Assembly (NCBI RefSeq): GCF_041296385.1 | Contig: NC_091019.1 | Span: 8,083,264-8,147,263 of the forward strand | Length of the DNA: 64,000 nt | Direction of reading: 5' to 3' | From: Aphelocoma coerulescens | Lineage: Eukaryota > Chordata > Aves > Passeriformes > Corvidae | The notes under the pieces: generated by a model | Told to the model about the DNA's origin: nothing | Database searches by the model: none | The model's input: only the letters and a program-made list of their open reading frames with translations | Part shown: piece by piece, positions 20,413-33,360 of the stretch | How positions within the stretch are numbered: the first letter of the stretch is position 1 | Layout: each line of letters begins with the position of its first letter | Made by a program: the position numbers and the translations under genes

Positions 20413-22552
20413 GCTCAACATGTAACTCGCACCCATTGAACTGCATCAAAGGTCCTGGAGCTATGCACTTTCCTTCAAGCTCTATGTACCATCTCTCCAC
20501 CTCTCGCGGATCCCAAACCCCTTCCAAACATCCAGCAGCTGCTTCTGCACGCAGGGAACAAATGCTAGAACAAGGCGTTGGCCTTCATAGTCCCTCTAAA
20601 ATCTGTAAACTATGCAAAACATACCAGTGACCAGCATTTTCCTTCGCAAATATATATAGAGCATCATCACATTCTGTCAAAGTGGGTAAGTTCACCCTTG
20701 CAGTGCAGCTTTTCCAGCCGCAGTTCGGACTGAGAGATGTGCCAGGAGAGAAAGCATTTGTTGACTTTCCTTCTTCTCTGGAACACTTGATACTCGCAGT
20801 GCAATCACTTCCACACAACTTCGGTGTGCCCAGGTTCAAGCAGCTAGAGCTCACAGAGATGGGAAAGTCAGGGCAGAAGACGTTTCAAAAAAACGTTACA
20901 GCAGCATTAAAACTGTGCACAGCAGTCTGCAGCACTCTAGCTTACTTCTCTGACAGACATGCCATCCCATTGTGGGCTCTCACAGCTCGGTTGCAAGCTA
21001 TCTTGGTTGCAAGCTACTCTCCTGAAGAAAAGAACTATAAGAAAAAGCCAATGCTGGGCTGCGCCTTCCCCTTGCTTCACGTAAAGCCACCCCATGCTGC
21101 ACTCTGCACTTCCCTTCTCCGCCCCATTGACCACTGTGTTTTCTGAATCTCGAAGCCTAAAGTTCAGCGATATTGTTTCAGCGGAGGGCTGGAAGAGGAA
21201 TAGGTAGCAGCACAGCTAAAAGTAGCTGTCGCTGAGCTTTCTCCTTCCCAAAGCTAATGTGAATACGGCAGGTAGGCGAGTGGCAGCTACCCTCCTCTCT
21301 CAGCTTATATGCTGCATGCACGAGCCCGGTGCTCTGCGCCGTCGTTCACCCTCTTAAGTACCCTTGTCGCGCTTTCATTCTGCCAGAGTCGAACAGTCGT
21401 CTACTTCTCGCACAGAGAGCACAGTGCCGGCAGCGCAACCCTCCAGGCGGCTGCTTCTGCCGAAAGACGCCTGGGCTATGCACTTTCCCTCTCAGTGCTA
21501 GGTAGATCTACATTCTGTCTGTGTTGTGCTCTGAATCTTAACGAAAACATTCTCAGCTAAGTCTCGCACACAGAAGAGTTTTAGGTCAACGAGCTTGCCC
21601 AAAGATTGCCCCCGTCCCTATACAAACTTATATTTACACCCCATTCCAGTGGTAATCCTCTTTCCTTTACAGCCTGCACAGCGCTGTCAGATCGCGGTGC
21701 TCTCCGCACCTGCCTTCTCACTCCCAAGTACCATGGTGCACCTTAAAGCCTTGCAGGGAGCGAAGACACCGGTAGGCATCTCGCACAGAAGAACGGGCCA
21801 GGACGCAAAGATGTTCTTCCTTTCTCCTCGTTGTCGCCCACATTGTGGTGATGTGTTGAAAGTCTTGGCCAGCGAAAGGCTAATCCAGCAAGTGCTTCTC
21901 TCTTGACGCATTTTGCTGAGCGAGAGCTACACGGATAGTTTAGAATCTGTGAAACAGCAAGACAATGATTGCACGTCGAGCTGAGCAAAAGCCGTGCACG
22001 GCACACCGTGGCTGCGTGCAGTGTTCACGCGGAAGAGCGGCAAAGCTCCAAGCCCTCGCTGGGCTTCCGTTCTGCCCGGAGCACAGGCGGCGAAGAACGA
22101 AGCAGCTGGGCACCGGCTTCATGTAGCCAGTGGAGCGAATTGCAAATGTCCAGCCGAGAGCTGCTTCACAAGCAGATTCAGCTGAGAACGCTCTGGCTGC
22201 TTCAGAAAGGAAGGCGCAGCCCTTGCACTCCAGCACACAACCGGGCCAGAAACAGGTCCTTCAACCTTCAGTGCTGCCGACTCCATGCAGCTTGAGCACA
22301 CCCAGAAGGACGCGTCCAGAAAGAAGGCGTTCTTCGAGTACCCCCCTCCTCCAAGGAGCCTCGAAACTGAGCACAACACGCTGCGGCTCGGCAGCTTCCT
22401 TCTCAGCGAGACGTACCGTCACATTTATGCACTCTCGCAGCTCCGTTGCCCACTTGCAGCAGCTGCTGCTACCGAAGCAAAAGGCTCCAGAAGTAAAAGC
22501 CACTGCTGGGCTGCACGTTCCCTCTGCCTCACGTAAAGCAGCAGAAACTGGC
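20413..22552 (+). repeat. Diverged subrepeat with homogenised end, unit 3
   Basis: Boundary at 21952/21953. Native CCATGGTGCACC form near 21731. Here the homogenised tract runs straight into an extra subrepeat rather than into the inverted piece. Confidence 0.75.
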
Positions 22553-24016
22553 CGCTGCACTCTGTCCTTCCATTCTCTGCCGCACCTGCCACTGTCATCT
22601 CTGCGTCTCCAAGCATAAACCTGGGCACAAATGCTTTCCGGGGAAAGCTGGAAGAGAAATAGGTAGCAGCACAAGTAGCTGCAAGTGGAACTTCCTGGTT
22701 TCAACTGCTAACGTGAGTCCGCAAAGAAGCGAGTGACGGCCACGCTTCCCCTTGCAGCCTGTGCGATGCGCACAGCAGCTCGGGGCTCTGCCTTCATTCC
22801 TACGCTCTCCGTACCACGGTCGCGCTTTCATTCTGCCGGAGTCGAAGCGTCGCCTACTTCTCGCACAAGAGCATTGTGCCCGCAGCGAAATGCTCCAGCC
22901 GACTGCTTCTGCCGGAACACGCCCTGGCCTATGCACTTTCCCTCGCAGCGACATACACCAGCACACTGGGTCTTTCTTGTCGTCCAAATGTAAAGGGAAA
23001 GGTTCTCCGCTCCGTCTGGCACAGAGAACAGTTTTAGGTCGACAAGCTCACCCAGAGCTCACCCTCGACGCGTGGAAACCCGCATTTGCACCCCATTCCA
23101 GCGGCAGCCCGTCCTTCCTTTACAGCCTGCACAGCGCCGTCAGATCGCGGTGCTCTCCGCACCTGCCTTCTCACTTCCAAGTACCAGCGCGAACCTTACA
23201 GCCTTGCAGGCAGCGAAGACGCGGCGAGGCGTCTCGCACAGAAGAACGGGCCAGGACGCAAAGATGGTCTTCCTTTCTCCTCCTCCTCCTCCTCCTTGCC
23301 CGAGTGGTGGTGCTGTGCTGAAAGTCTTGGCCGGCGAAAGGCTTATGCAGCAAGTGCTTCTCTCCTGACGCATTTCGCTGAGCGAGAGAGCTGCACGGAC
23401 ACTTTCGACTCTGGGAAACAGCAAGACAATGATTGCACGTCGAGCTGAGCAAAAGCCGTGCACGGCACACCGTGGCTGCGTGCAGTGTTCACGCGGAAGA
23501 GCGGCAAAGCTCCAAGCCCTCGCTGGGCTTCCGTTCTGCCCGGAGCACAGGCGGCGAAGAACGAAGCAGCTGGGCACCGGCTTCATGTAGCCAGTGGAGC
23601 GAATTGCAAATGTCCAGCCGAGAGCTGCTTCACAAGCAGATTCAGCCGAGAACGCTCTGGCTGCTTCAGAAAGGAAGGCGCAGCCCTTGCACTCCAGCAC
23701 ACAACCGGGCCAGAAACAGGTCCTTCAACCTTCAGTGCTGCCGACTCCATGCAGCTTGAGCACACCCAGAAGGACGCGTCCAGAAAGAAGGCGTTCTTCG
23801 AGTACCCCCCTCCTCCAAGGAGCCTCGAAACTGAGCACAACACGCTGCGGCTCGGCAGCTTCCTTCTCAGCGAGACGTACCGTCACATTTATGCACTCTC
23901 GCAGCTCCGTTGCCCACTTGCAGCAGCTGCTGCTACCGAAGCAAAAGGCTCCAGAAGTAAAAGCCACTGCTGGGCTGCACGTTCCCTCTGCCTCACGTAA
24001 AGCAGCAGAAACTGGC
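22553..24016 (+). repeat. Extra 1464-bp subrepeat, unit 3
   Basis: A complete direct copy. It ends with the same 600 bp (23417-24016) that close the diverged copy (21953-22552), which fixes the period at 1464. It contains a short CTC trinucleotide run (about 23277-23296) that the diverged copy lacks. Base 23647 is a private C. GC-rich and CpG-rich. Open frames overlap on both strands and I recognise no protein. Confidence 0.93.
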
Positions 24017-24297
24017 TACTTGTGCTGCTACCTATTTCTCTTCCAGCTTTCCCCGGAAAGCATTTGTGCCCAGGTTTATGCTTGGAGACGCAGAGATGAC
24101 AGTGGCAGGTGCGGCAGAGAATGGAAGGACAGAGTGCAGCGGCCAGTTTCTGCTGCTTTACGTGAGGCAGAGGGAACGTGCAGCCCAGCAGTGGCTTTTA
24201 CTTCTGGAGCCTTTTGCTTCGGTAGCAGCAGCTGCTGCAAGTGGGCAACGGAGCTGCGAGAGTGCATAAATGTGACGGTACGTCTCGCTGAGAAGGA
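23861..24297. repeat. Palindrome with inverted 281-bp piece, unit 3
   Basis: Arms 23861-24016 and 24142-24297 are perfectly symmetric. Spacer 24017-24141. The non-inverted version of the spacer lies at 22553-22677 in the same unit. Confidence 0.93.
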
Positions 24298-27055
24298 TAT
24301 AACATTCTTCGACTACAGGGAGAGTCCATGGGGCTTTTCCCATGGGGTCTCTCAAACAGATGTAGGATGCAGCTCCCTTTTTATGCCAAGTTCCCGGCCC
24401 CAGCACCCTCTTCCTTTTCCCCACTGGCTGAGGTACTCAGGAGATACAGACTTCCCAAAGTGCCTACTCTATGCCCTCCTCTAATATGCACCCCCCTTTT
24501 GGTATTGAAAAGAAAGAAAAAGAAACTATTCCTAATTCTGTTAAGTGTTTGTTGCCTTGTTGTAGGTTCAGGAATTTAACAGGGCCTTGATTAATCAACA
24601 GTCTCTGTTGGTTACCAACAGTTCTAGAGAACTAATAGTTTCTTCTGTTACTTCACTATCGATAAGTTCCTAGCCTTGTCTACAGGCAGATTCACATGGT
24701 CTGTTTGTAAAGACTCATTCGTCTCATTCCTTTTAATCCCTCCTCTTTTTATTTTGCCTCTTTTTTTCTTTACAAACCTTAATTACCATTGATTTAATTT
24801 TTTCTTCTTGAGTCTTCTTGGATTTTGCTATTATTTGCAGTGACATCCTCATCTATCCTTTTGTAGACATTTCTGGATCAGGTAGGCATGGCTGCTACCG
24901 GCATCCCCTTGACCACCTGCTGAAAGAGCTGCACTCAGCAAGGTGTCACACATGATAAAAAGATTAGAGTTGCTATAGCATGTAAGAGGAGAAATCATAT
25001 TCATTTAGCCCATAGCTGGCCAGTTAACCATGAAAACATATCCCATTCCCATCCTTTCCACATTTGGACAGGTCCATGAGCTGACGTTATTTCCTTTGTT
25101 ATTTTTTTGACCACTTTTCCGCTGTCATCTGCTTGCAAACAGCAGCTCGAGTCATTTAATTTCCCACAAACTCCTCCTTCTTCTGCTAACAGATAATCTA
25201 GTACCATCCAATGTTGAAATACCGCTTTCCTCGTTTAAGTGGGTTGGTCAGCAAGAAAGTCAAGAGCTGTGGCTGTTTGGTTGGTTATTATTTCCGAGAC
25301 AGCTTGTAACCTAATTATCCCATTCAAATGATAAATGGGTTCCCAGGCATCTGGGATTAATTCCTTAGGATTCCAAGTGGCTGGTCCATCCTGTTGTGGA
25401 ACTGGTTCTGGTGGCCATTCATCTTTTCCCCATTTTGGGGTGCTCCCTCCAGCCAGGGCTGCATCAGTTGACTGCTTTTCTCTAATTAAATCATCACAGA
25501 TTTTGATTCCTAAGCGATTTCCCTGAACTTGTGGCAACAAAAAGAACAACGGGCTAATATACCCCATACCCATACCATATCCCTGACCAGTTTGGAGGTA
25601 ACCTGAGCTAAGCATGTTGGCCACAAATGCAATAATGTCCTTTCAAAGCCTGTGTTCCATTATCAAAGGGGCCTTTCTACCTTTTGTCATCAATTGGTGG
25701 GTCAAAATACAGCGGGATTCCTGGGCCTAACGGTCCTCCAATAGTTGCTCCACCATAAGGGTCACAGTATTTGCGTTTCCAAGCTCCCAAATGGGGTTCC
25801 CATCTACATTTACGTCTGCAAGCTGTTTGGTTGGATTTGGAGCAGAACTCACTAAGAGGGTTTGAGTTCCAATCTGGTGTTGCCATTCCCACTGATAATC
25901 ATGAGCAACATGTGTTCTACTTGTGGAATTTTCGTGGGGACATCTTAAAAATAGGTGGTCAAAAAAACCCCTTGTCCCTCCCCATTGCTTTACAGGCTTC
26001 CAAATATTTTTGGTAAGTGTGTTAAGAACACTTTACCCAGCTACCATTAGTGAGCTTAACAGGTATTTGATTGCATTTGTCTTGATATTTGGAACAATTG
26101 TAAGGAGGGCAACTGGGGGTCCAAGCCCAATTGTTTAAACCCAGAGGGGAAGTAAATTCATACATGTCTTTTCCTACATAGACCCCCTCTGTCCTATTTA
26201 GGCAATAAGTGCCTGTTGGAGAAGAATGAAGTGGCCGTGAACTTCCTTCTTTGGCCCCAAATCCCGTCCTAGTATGGACCCCACCATTTAGGTTCAGCTG
26301 GGCTAGCCAACCATGGCCACTCTTCAGATCCTCCTGGCCCTCCACAGAGCCAGCAATTGCTAAGGTTAAAAACTTTTGCTACTTCTTCTCCTAAGGCTGC
26401 AAATTGATTCTCTCACACCTGGCCTAAACTCAGCTGACCATATAAAAGTAGAATTATTAATGAAAATATTTTAATTGTGTGATCTAGTTAGCTAGTCTAA
26501 TTTTCATGTTGTCTTCTGCACCACCTGTGGCAAATGAAGACACATAAAACCACTTAACCTAAAACAATGGCCGCAAGTATTAGCCCCCCAGTGAGGAGAC
26601 AGAGGCATCCTACAACATTCTTCAACTACAGGGAGAGGCCATGGGGCTTTTCCTGTGCAGTCTCTCTCAAATGATTGTGGGACACTACTCCCATTTTATG
26701 CTAAGTTCCCAGCCATAGCACCCTCTTCCTTTTCCCCTTTGGCTGAGGTACTCAGGAGGTAAAGACTTCCTGAATTGCCTACTCTATGCCCCCATGTAAT
26801 ATGCACCCCCCTTTTGGTATAGAAAAGGAGGAAGAAGAAACTATTCCTAATTCTATTAAGCCTTTGTTGCCTTGCTCTAGGTTCAGGAATTTAACAGGGC
26901 CTTGGCTGAGCAACAGTCTCTGTTGATTAGTAACAGTTTCTAAAACTAATACTTTCTTCTATTACTTCCCTATCTGTTACTGCTCTATGCTAGCCTTGTC
27001 TAAGAGTGGATTCACACAGTCTGTTTGTAAAGACACATCCATCTTACTCCTTTCA
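24298..27055 (-). mobile_element. Env-only provirus relic, unit 4
   Basis: 3' LTR 24298-24736. The 5' LTR 26592-27055 is 2 bp longer because of a TC insertion near 26664. Confidence 0.85.
24939..26475 (-). pseudogene. env: Broken env, unit 4
   Basis: TM piece at 25001-25207, middle pieces at 25235-25624 and 25677-25892, SU piece at 26022-26345. No repair of any lesion. Confidence 0.85.
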
Positions 27056-28423
27056 CTCCCACACCTTCTTGGAGGTGGGACGGCTCCCCCCGGCACAGCA
27101 CCTGGAAAAAAACCCCCGTATATGCACACACACACCTGCACTTACCCTGCACTCTGCTGCACACCCCCCCCCCCCCCCCCCCACTAACCCCCGCCTCCAT
27201 ATCCCTACCATGCCACTCTCAGCTGCCCTGCCCCCACCGTCCCAGCGGGCTGGCAGCACCCACTCCTCACATGCTTCCCCATGCCTTGCATTTCCTTCCT
27301 GCCCCCTCTGTAGCCTTCCCTCTACCTGCCTTTTCTCCATTGCCTTGCATTGACTTGCTCACCCATCCCCCACCTGACTTCCTTTCACAGTCATCTAGGT
27401 CTGGCCTTACCTTTTCTTTTCCTTCTAGGACCCTCATTGCCTTGCCTCACCTCGCCAAGCCACCACTTGCCTTGCCTTGCCCTTGAACCCCTTGCCTTCC
27501 ATTACCTTGCTCACCCCTCCCCCACCTGGAATTCAAGACCCCTTTTCAATGACATTTCTGGGCCTTGCCCTGCCCTTTCTGCTCCTCCTAGGAATCTCAA
27601 GGCTCTCAAGTATCTCCGGTGTTTCAGGATCACATGAGAGGAAGACCAGGCAAGGACACATGTTGCCACACTCATCTATACGGGCAGCCTTTGTCTGGGA
27701 CCAATCTTTGCATGTCTTGAATCTTGGAAGGGCAATTCACATTTTGCCCTTGAGCTCCGGGACCAGAAGGAGAGTTCTTTTGCATACAAAGGAAAGCAGG
27801 TAGCTCAAGTCTCTTAGGTGCAGATTAGAGATGACTCACACAGGATCAAGGCCACACAGAGCAGTTGGGCCTAGCCACTTTTGTGTACCAGAAGTCCTTG
27901 AATGTACTTCTCACCTGCCTTGCCTCGCCTTGCCTTGGCAACGCAACAGTTTCCTTGCCTTGCCCTGCTAGCCCTCCGTAGCCTTGCATTCCCTTGCATG
28001 CCCGTGCCACACCCTTGACCTGCCTACTGCTTTCCTCCAGGGCCTTGGCTTGCCGAGCCCTTCTTGTTTCTGCCTGGCCTACCCATCAGTGGACTTTCCT
28101 TCCTCCTAGAGGCAAGCCTTGCCTCTAACTTCTGGGCCTTCTCTTGCCTACCACTCCATTTATTTCCCCCTCACTGCTCTGGCCTTGCCTACCTCTTGCT
28201 TGACTTGCCTGCAATTGCCTGCACTTGGTTTGCAGTGCCTTGCCTGCATGGAAGGCAAGGTAAAGAGTGGTAGGCAGGGCAAAGCCAGCAAGTTGTAGGT
28301 AGTGCGAGACGTAGGCAAAGGAAGCAAAGCAAGGGTAGCTTAGGAAAAACTAGGCAAGGCACTGAAGGCAAGGCAAGGCCAAGGGACTTGCAGTGCCTTT
28401 CCTTGGGAAGGTAAGGACATAGA
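27056..28423 (+). repeat. Poly-C and CCTTG/TTGCC block, unit 4
   Basis: Poly-C of 19 bases (27164-27182) is followed by ACTAAC rather than ACACTAAC, so an A in the flank has become C and merged into the run. Confidence 0.85.
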
Positions 28424-29473
28424 GCCAGTGTTGGTGGAGCAGATGTTAAGGTACCATGGGGAGGAATAGCCCAGTGAGATATTTCTCTCCTGGCCCCTTC
28501 TGTGTAGGGGCAATTGTTGGACATATTCAATACTAGAGGTGTATCAGTCCCTGGATATGTTGTATTTTGGAGGAGGGGATGCTGTTTCTTTGGAGATAGG
28601 CTTGTACTTGCTCTCTTTGGCAAGGAAAGCAGGTTTGGATGCGCTCATGAGGTGCTCTTAGGGATTTTAAAGGCTTTTCCCAACAGACAGTTCTCTGGGT
28701 TAGAGCTGTTGAGCTTTCAGCAGGAATGCAAAGGCCAAGCTTGTGACCCTTTTTTCCTGGTGCCTTTAGTGTGTGAGCAGTCCCTGGTGCTGTTGTCTTT
28801 GGATCCTGACTCTGGGAGAGGGAAGGCTTAGGATGGTACCTAGAGCTGAGAAGGAAAGTGCTGAGGGCAGCGTGTGCGCTGCTAGTTTGAGGGGTGCAGT
28901 TGAAGTTGTAGGCAGCAAGAGCTTTCTCAGCTGGCACTGTTGTGAGCTCTGTTTTTGCCAGATGGTTTCAAGTTGGTAGGTGGACTCTGCCAGAGAGAAA
29001 AGATTTGTTTGGGCAAAGAGGTTTGTCTGGCTCTTGGAGTGTGGTGCAAAAAAGAGTCTGCTCTTGGAAGGGGAAGATTCAGGAAAACTTTTTGTTCTGA
29101 CACCGTTGATTTGAGTGCAGGGACGTTTCTAACTTGCCTCTGCCCTTGGGGTGGTTTTGAGCAGCGAAAGCTGCGTTTCCTTCTTTGGCAAGTCGTCAGT
29201 GCCATCGTGTGGTTGTTGCGATGAGTGCTGACAGTGCCCAGGAAAAAGCCAAGTGCTTCATTGGCACGGCCCCAGTCGTGTGGGAGCAGTTGGTGGAAGA
29301 ACTCCGCTGTGCAGTCTGCCTCTTGGAGACGTAAAAGAATGTGTTCCTATGCATAGCGGGGAAGCAAGAGGAATCTTTTCATTGTTGGCTGTGCAGTTTC
29401 TAAGCGGCAAAAGTAAAGGCAGTTCCAGCATGGCCTCTTTCTTTCAGAACCTTTTCTGTGCCATCATGAAAAT
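28424..29473 (-). repeat. Old inverted relative of the subrepeat, unit 4
   Basis: First unit with CTTGTACTTGC (near 28604). Nothing else distinguishes it. Confidence 0.5.
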
Positions 29474-31615
29474 GCTCAACATGTAACTCGCACCCATTGA
29501 ACTGCATCAAAGGTCCTGGAGCTATGCACTTTCCTTCAAGCTCTATGTACCATCTCTCCACCTCTCGCGGATCCCAAACCCCTTCCAAACATCCAGCAGC
29601 TGCTTCTGCACGCAGGGAACAAATGCTAGAACAAGGCGTTGGCCTTCATAGTCCCTCTAAAATCTGTAAACTAAGCAAAACATACCAGTGACCAGCATTT
29701 TCCTTCGCAAATATATATATAGAGCATCATCACATTCTGTCAAAGTGGGTAAGTTCACCCTTGCAGTGCAGCTTTTCCAGCCGCAGTTCGGACTGAGAGA
29801 TGTGCCAGGAGAGAAAGCATTTGTTGACTTTCCTTCTTCTCTGGAACACTTGATACTCGCAGTGCAATCACTTCCACACAACTTCGGTGTGCCCAGGTTC
29901 AAGCAGCTAGAGCTCACAGAGATGGGAAAGTCAGGGCAGAAGACGTTTCAAAAAAACGTTACAGCAGCATTAAAACTGTGCACAGCAGTCTGCAGCACTC
30001 TAGCTTACTTCTCTGACAGACATGCCATCCCATTGTGGGCTCTCACAGCTCGGTTGCAAGCTATCTTGGTTGCAAGCTACTCTTCTGAAGAAAAGAACTA
30101 TAAGAAAAAGCCAATGCTGGGCTGCGCCTTCCCCTTGCTTCACGTAAAGCCACCCCATGCTGCACTCTGCACTTCCCTTCTCCGCCCCATTGACCACTGT
30201 GTTTTCTGAATCTCGAAGCCTAAAGTTCAGCGATATTGTTTCAGCGGAGGGCTGGAAGAGGAATAGGTAGCAGCACAGCTAAAAGTAGCTGTCGCTGAGC
30301 TTTCTCCTTCCCAAAGCTAATGTGAATACGGCAGGTAGGCGAGTGGCAGCTACCCTCCTCTCTCAGCTTATATGCTGCATGCACGAGCCCGGTGCTCTGC
30401 GCCGTCGTTCACCCTCTTAAGTACCCTTGTCGCGCTTTCATTCTGCCAGAGTCAAACAGTCGTCTACTTCTCGCACAGAGAGCACAGTGCCGGCAGCGCA
30501 ACCCTCCAGGCGGCTGCTTCTGCCGAAAGACGCCTGGGCTATGCACTTTCCCTCTCAGTGCTAGGTAGATCTACATTCTGTCTGTGTTGTGCTCTGAATC
30601 TTAACGAAAACATTCTCAGCTAAGTCTCGCACACAGAAGAGTTTTAGGTCAACGAGCTTGCCCAAAGATTGCCCCCGTCCCTATACAAACTTATATTTAC
30701 ACCCCATTCCAGTGGTAATCCTCTTTCCTTTACAGCCTGCACAGCGCTGTCAGATCGCGGTGCTCTCCGCACCTGCCTTCTCACTCCCAAGTACCAGCGC
30801 GAACCTTACAGCCTTGCAGGCAGCGAAGACACCGGTAGGCATCTCGCACAGAAGAACGGGCCAGGACGCAAAGATGGTCTTCCTTTCTCCTCGTTGTCGC
30901 CCACATTGTGGTGATGTGTTGAAAGTCTTGGCCAGCGAAAGGCTAATCCAGCAAGTGCTTCTCTCTTGACGCATTTTGCTGAGCGAGAGCTACACGGATA
31001 GTTTAGAATCTGTGAAACAGCAAGACAATGATTGCACGTCGAGCTGAGCAAAAGCCGTGCACGGCACACCGTGGCTGCGTGCAGTGTTCATGCGGAAGAG
31101 CGGCAAAGCTCCAAGCCCTCGCTGGGCTTCCGTTCTGCCCGGAGCACAGGCGGCGAAGAACGAAGCAGCTGGGCACCGGCTTCATGTAGCCAGTGGAGCG
31201 AATTGCAAATGTCCAGCCGAGAGCTGCTTCACAAGCAGATTCAGCTGAGAACGCTCTGGCTGCTTCAGAAAGGAAGGCGCAGCCCTTGCACTCCAGCACA
31301 CAACCGGGCCAGAAACAGGTCCTTCAACCTTCAGTGCTGCCGACTCCATGCAGCTTGAGCACACCCAGAAGGACGCGTCCAGAAAGAAGGCGTTCTTCGA
31401 GTACCCCCCTCCTCCAAGGAGCCTCGAAACTGAGCACAACACGCTGCGGCTCGGCAGCTTCCTTCTCAGCGAGACGTACCGTCACATTTATGCACTCTCG
31501 CAGCTCCGTTGCCCACTTGCAGCAGCTGCTGCTACCGAAGCAAAAGGCTCCAGAAGTAAAAGCCACTGCTGGGCTGCACGTTCCCTCTGCCTCACGTAAA
31601 GCAGCAGAAACTGGC
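29474..31615 (+). repeat. Diverged subrepeat with conversion patches, unit 4
   Basis: Two bases longer than in units 1-3 because of one more TA step near 29710-29721. Bases 30796-30821 and 30877 match the extra subrepeat instead of the native diverged form, while the bases between them (near 30831-30841) stay native. Boundary to the homogenised tract at 31015/31016. That tract has T in TTCATGCGG where the extra copies have TTCACGCGG. Confidence 0.75.
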
Positions 31616-33079
31616 CGCTGCACTCTGTCCTTCCATTCTCTGCCGCACCTGCCACTGTCATCTCTGCGTCTCCAAGCATAAACCTGGGCACAAATGCTTT
31701 CCGGGGAAAGCTGGAAGAGAAATAGGTAGCAGCACAAGTAGCTGCAAGTGGAACTTCCTGGTTTCAACTGCTAACGTGAGTCCGCAAAGAAGCGAGTGAC
31801 GGCCACGCTTCCCCTTGCAGCCTGTGCGATGCGCACAGCAGCTCGGGGCTCTGCCTTCATTCCTACGCTCTCCGTACCACGGTCGCGCTTTCATTCTGCC
31901 GGAGTCGAAGCGTCGCCTACTTCTCGCACAAGAGCATTGTGCCCGCAGCGAAATGCTCCAGCCGACTGCTTCTGCCGGAACACGCCCTGGCCTATGCACT
32001 TTCCCTCGCAGCGACATACACCAGCACACTGGGTCTTTCTTGTCGTCCAAATGTAAAGGGAAAGGTTCTCCGCTCCGTCTGGCACAGAGAACAGTTTTAG
32101 GTCGACAAGCTCACCCAGAGCTCACCCTCGACGCGTGGAAACCCGCATTTGCACCCCATTCCAGCGGCAGCCCGTCCTTCCTTTACAGCCTGCACAGCGC
32201 CGTCAGATCGCGGTGCTCTCCGCACCTGCCTTCTCACTTCCAAGTACCAGCGCGAACCTTACAGCCTTGCAGGCAGCGAAGACGCGGCGAGGCGTCTCGC
32301 ACAGAAGAACGGGCCAGGACGCAAAGATGGTCTTCCTTTCTCCTCCTCCTCCTCCTCCTTGCCCGAGTGGTGGTGCTGTGCTGAAAGTCTTGGCCGGCGA
32401 AAGGCTTATGCAGCAAGTGCTTCTCTCCTGACGCATTTCGCTGAGCGAGAGAGCTGCACGGACACTTTCGACTCTGGGAAACAGCAAGACAATGATTGCA
32501 CGTCGAGCTGAGCAAAAGCCGTGCACGGCACACCGTGGCTGCGTGCAGTGTTCACGCGGAAGAGCGGCAAAGCTCCAAGCCCTCGCTGGGCTTCCGTTCT
32601 GCCCGGAGCACAGGCGGCGAAGAACGAAGCAGCTGGGCACCGGCTTCATGTAGCCAGTGGAGCGAATTGCAAATGTCCAGCCGAGAGCTGCTTCACAAGC
32701 AGATTCAGCTGAGAACGCTCTGGCTGCTTCAGAAAGGAAGGCGCAGCCCTTGCACTCCAGCACACAACCGGGCCAGAAACAGGTCCTTCAACCTTCAGTG
32801 CTGCCGACTCCATGCAGCTTGAGCACACCCAGAAGGACGCGTCCAGAAAGAAGGCGTTCTTCGAGTACCCCCCTCCTCCAAGGAGCCTCGAAACTGAGCA
32901 CAACACGCTGCGGCTCGGCAGCTTCCTTCTCAGCGAGACGTACCGTCACATTTATGCACTCTCGCAGCTCCGTTGCCCACTTGCAGCAGCTGCTGCTACC
33001 GAAGCAAAAGGCTCCAGAAGTAAAAGCCACTGCTGGGCTGCACGTTCCCTCTGCCTCACGTAAAGCAGCAGAAACTGGC
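31616..33079 (+). repeat. Extra 1464-bp subrepeat, unit 4
   Basis: Agrees with the unit 3 copy except for T instead of C in its TTCAGCTGAG (near 32710). Confidence 0.93.
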
Positions 33080-33360
33080 TACTTGTGCTGCTACCTATTT
33101 CTCTTCCAGCTTTCCCCGGAAAGCATTTGTGCCCAGGTTTATGCTTGGAGACGCAGAGATGACAGTGGCAGGTGCGGCAGAGAATGGAAGGACAGAGTGC
33201 AGCGGCCAGTTTCTGCTGCTTTACGTGGGGCAGAGGGAACGTGCAGCCCAGCAGTGGCTTTTACTTCTGGAGCCTTTTGCTTCGGTAGCAGCAGCTGCTG
33301 CAAGTGGGCAACGGAGCTGCGAGAGTGCATAAATGTGACGGTACGTCTCGCTGAGAAGGA
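32924..33360. repeat. Palindrome with one mismatch, unit 4
   Basis: Arms 32924-33079 and 33205-33360. The right arm has G at 33228 (ACGTGGGGC), where symmetry requires A. Spacer 33080-33204. Confidence 0.93.

Larger units (their letters stand above)
15254..24297 (+). repeat. Array unit 3, middle class (9044 bp)
   Basis: First unit with one extra 1464-bp subrepeat (22553-24016). The poly-C run is 16 bases (18118-18133). A private 14-bp deletion removes part of the GGCAAGG motif run at about 19311-19314. It has G at 18957 (CCCGTGCC), shared only with unit 4, and a private C at 23647. Confidence 0.95.
24298..33360 (+). repeat. Array unit 4, middle class (9063 bp)
   Basis: One extra subrepeat (31616-33079). 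The poly-C run is 19 bases (27164-27182). A TC dinucleotide insertion near 26664 lies in the 5' LTR and is shared with units 5 and 7. From this unit rightwards the diverged subrepeat carries short patches identical to the extra subrepeat (30796-30821 and 30877). G at 33228 makes the palindrome imperfect. Confidence 0.95.
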
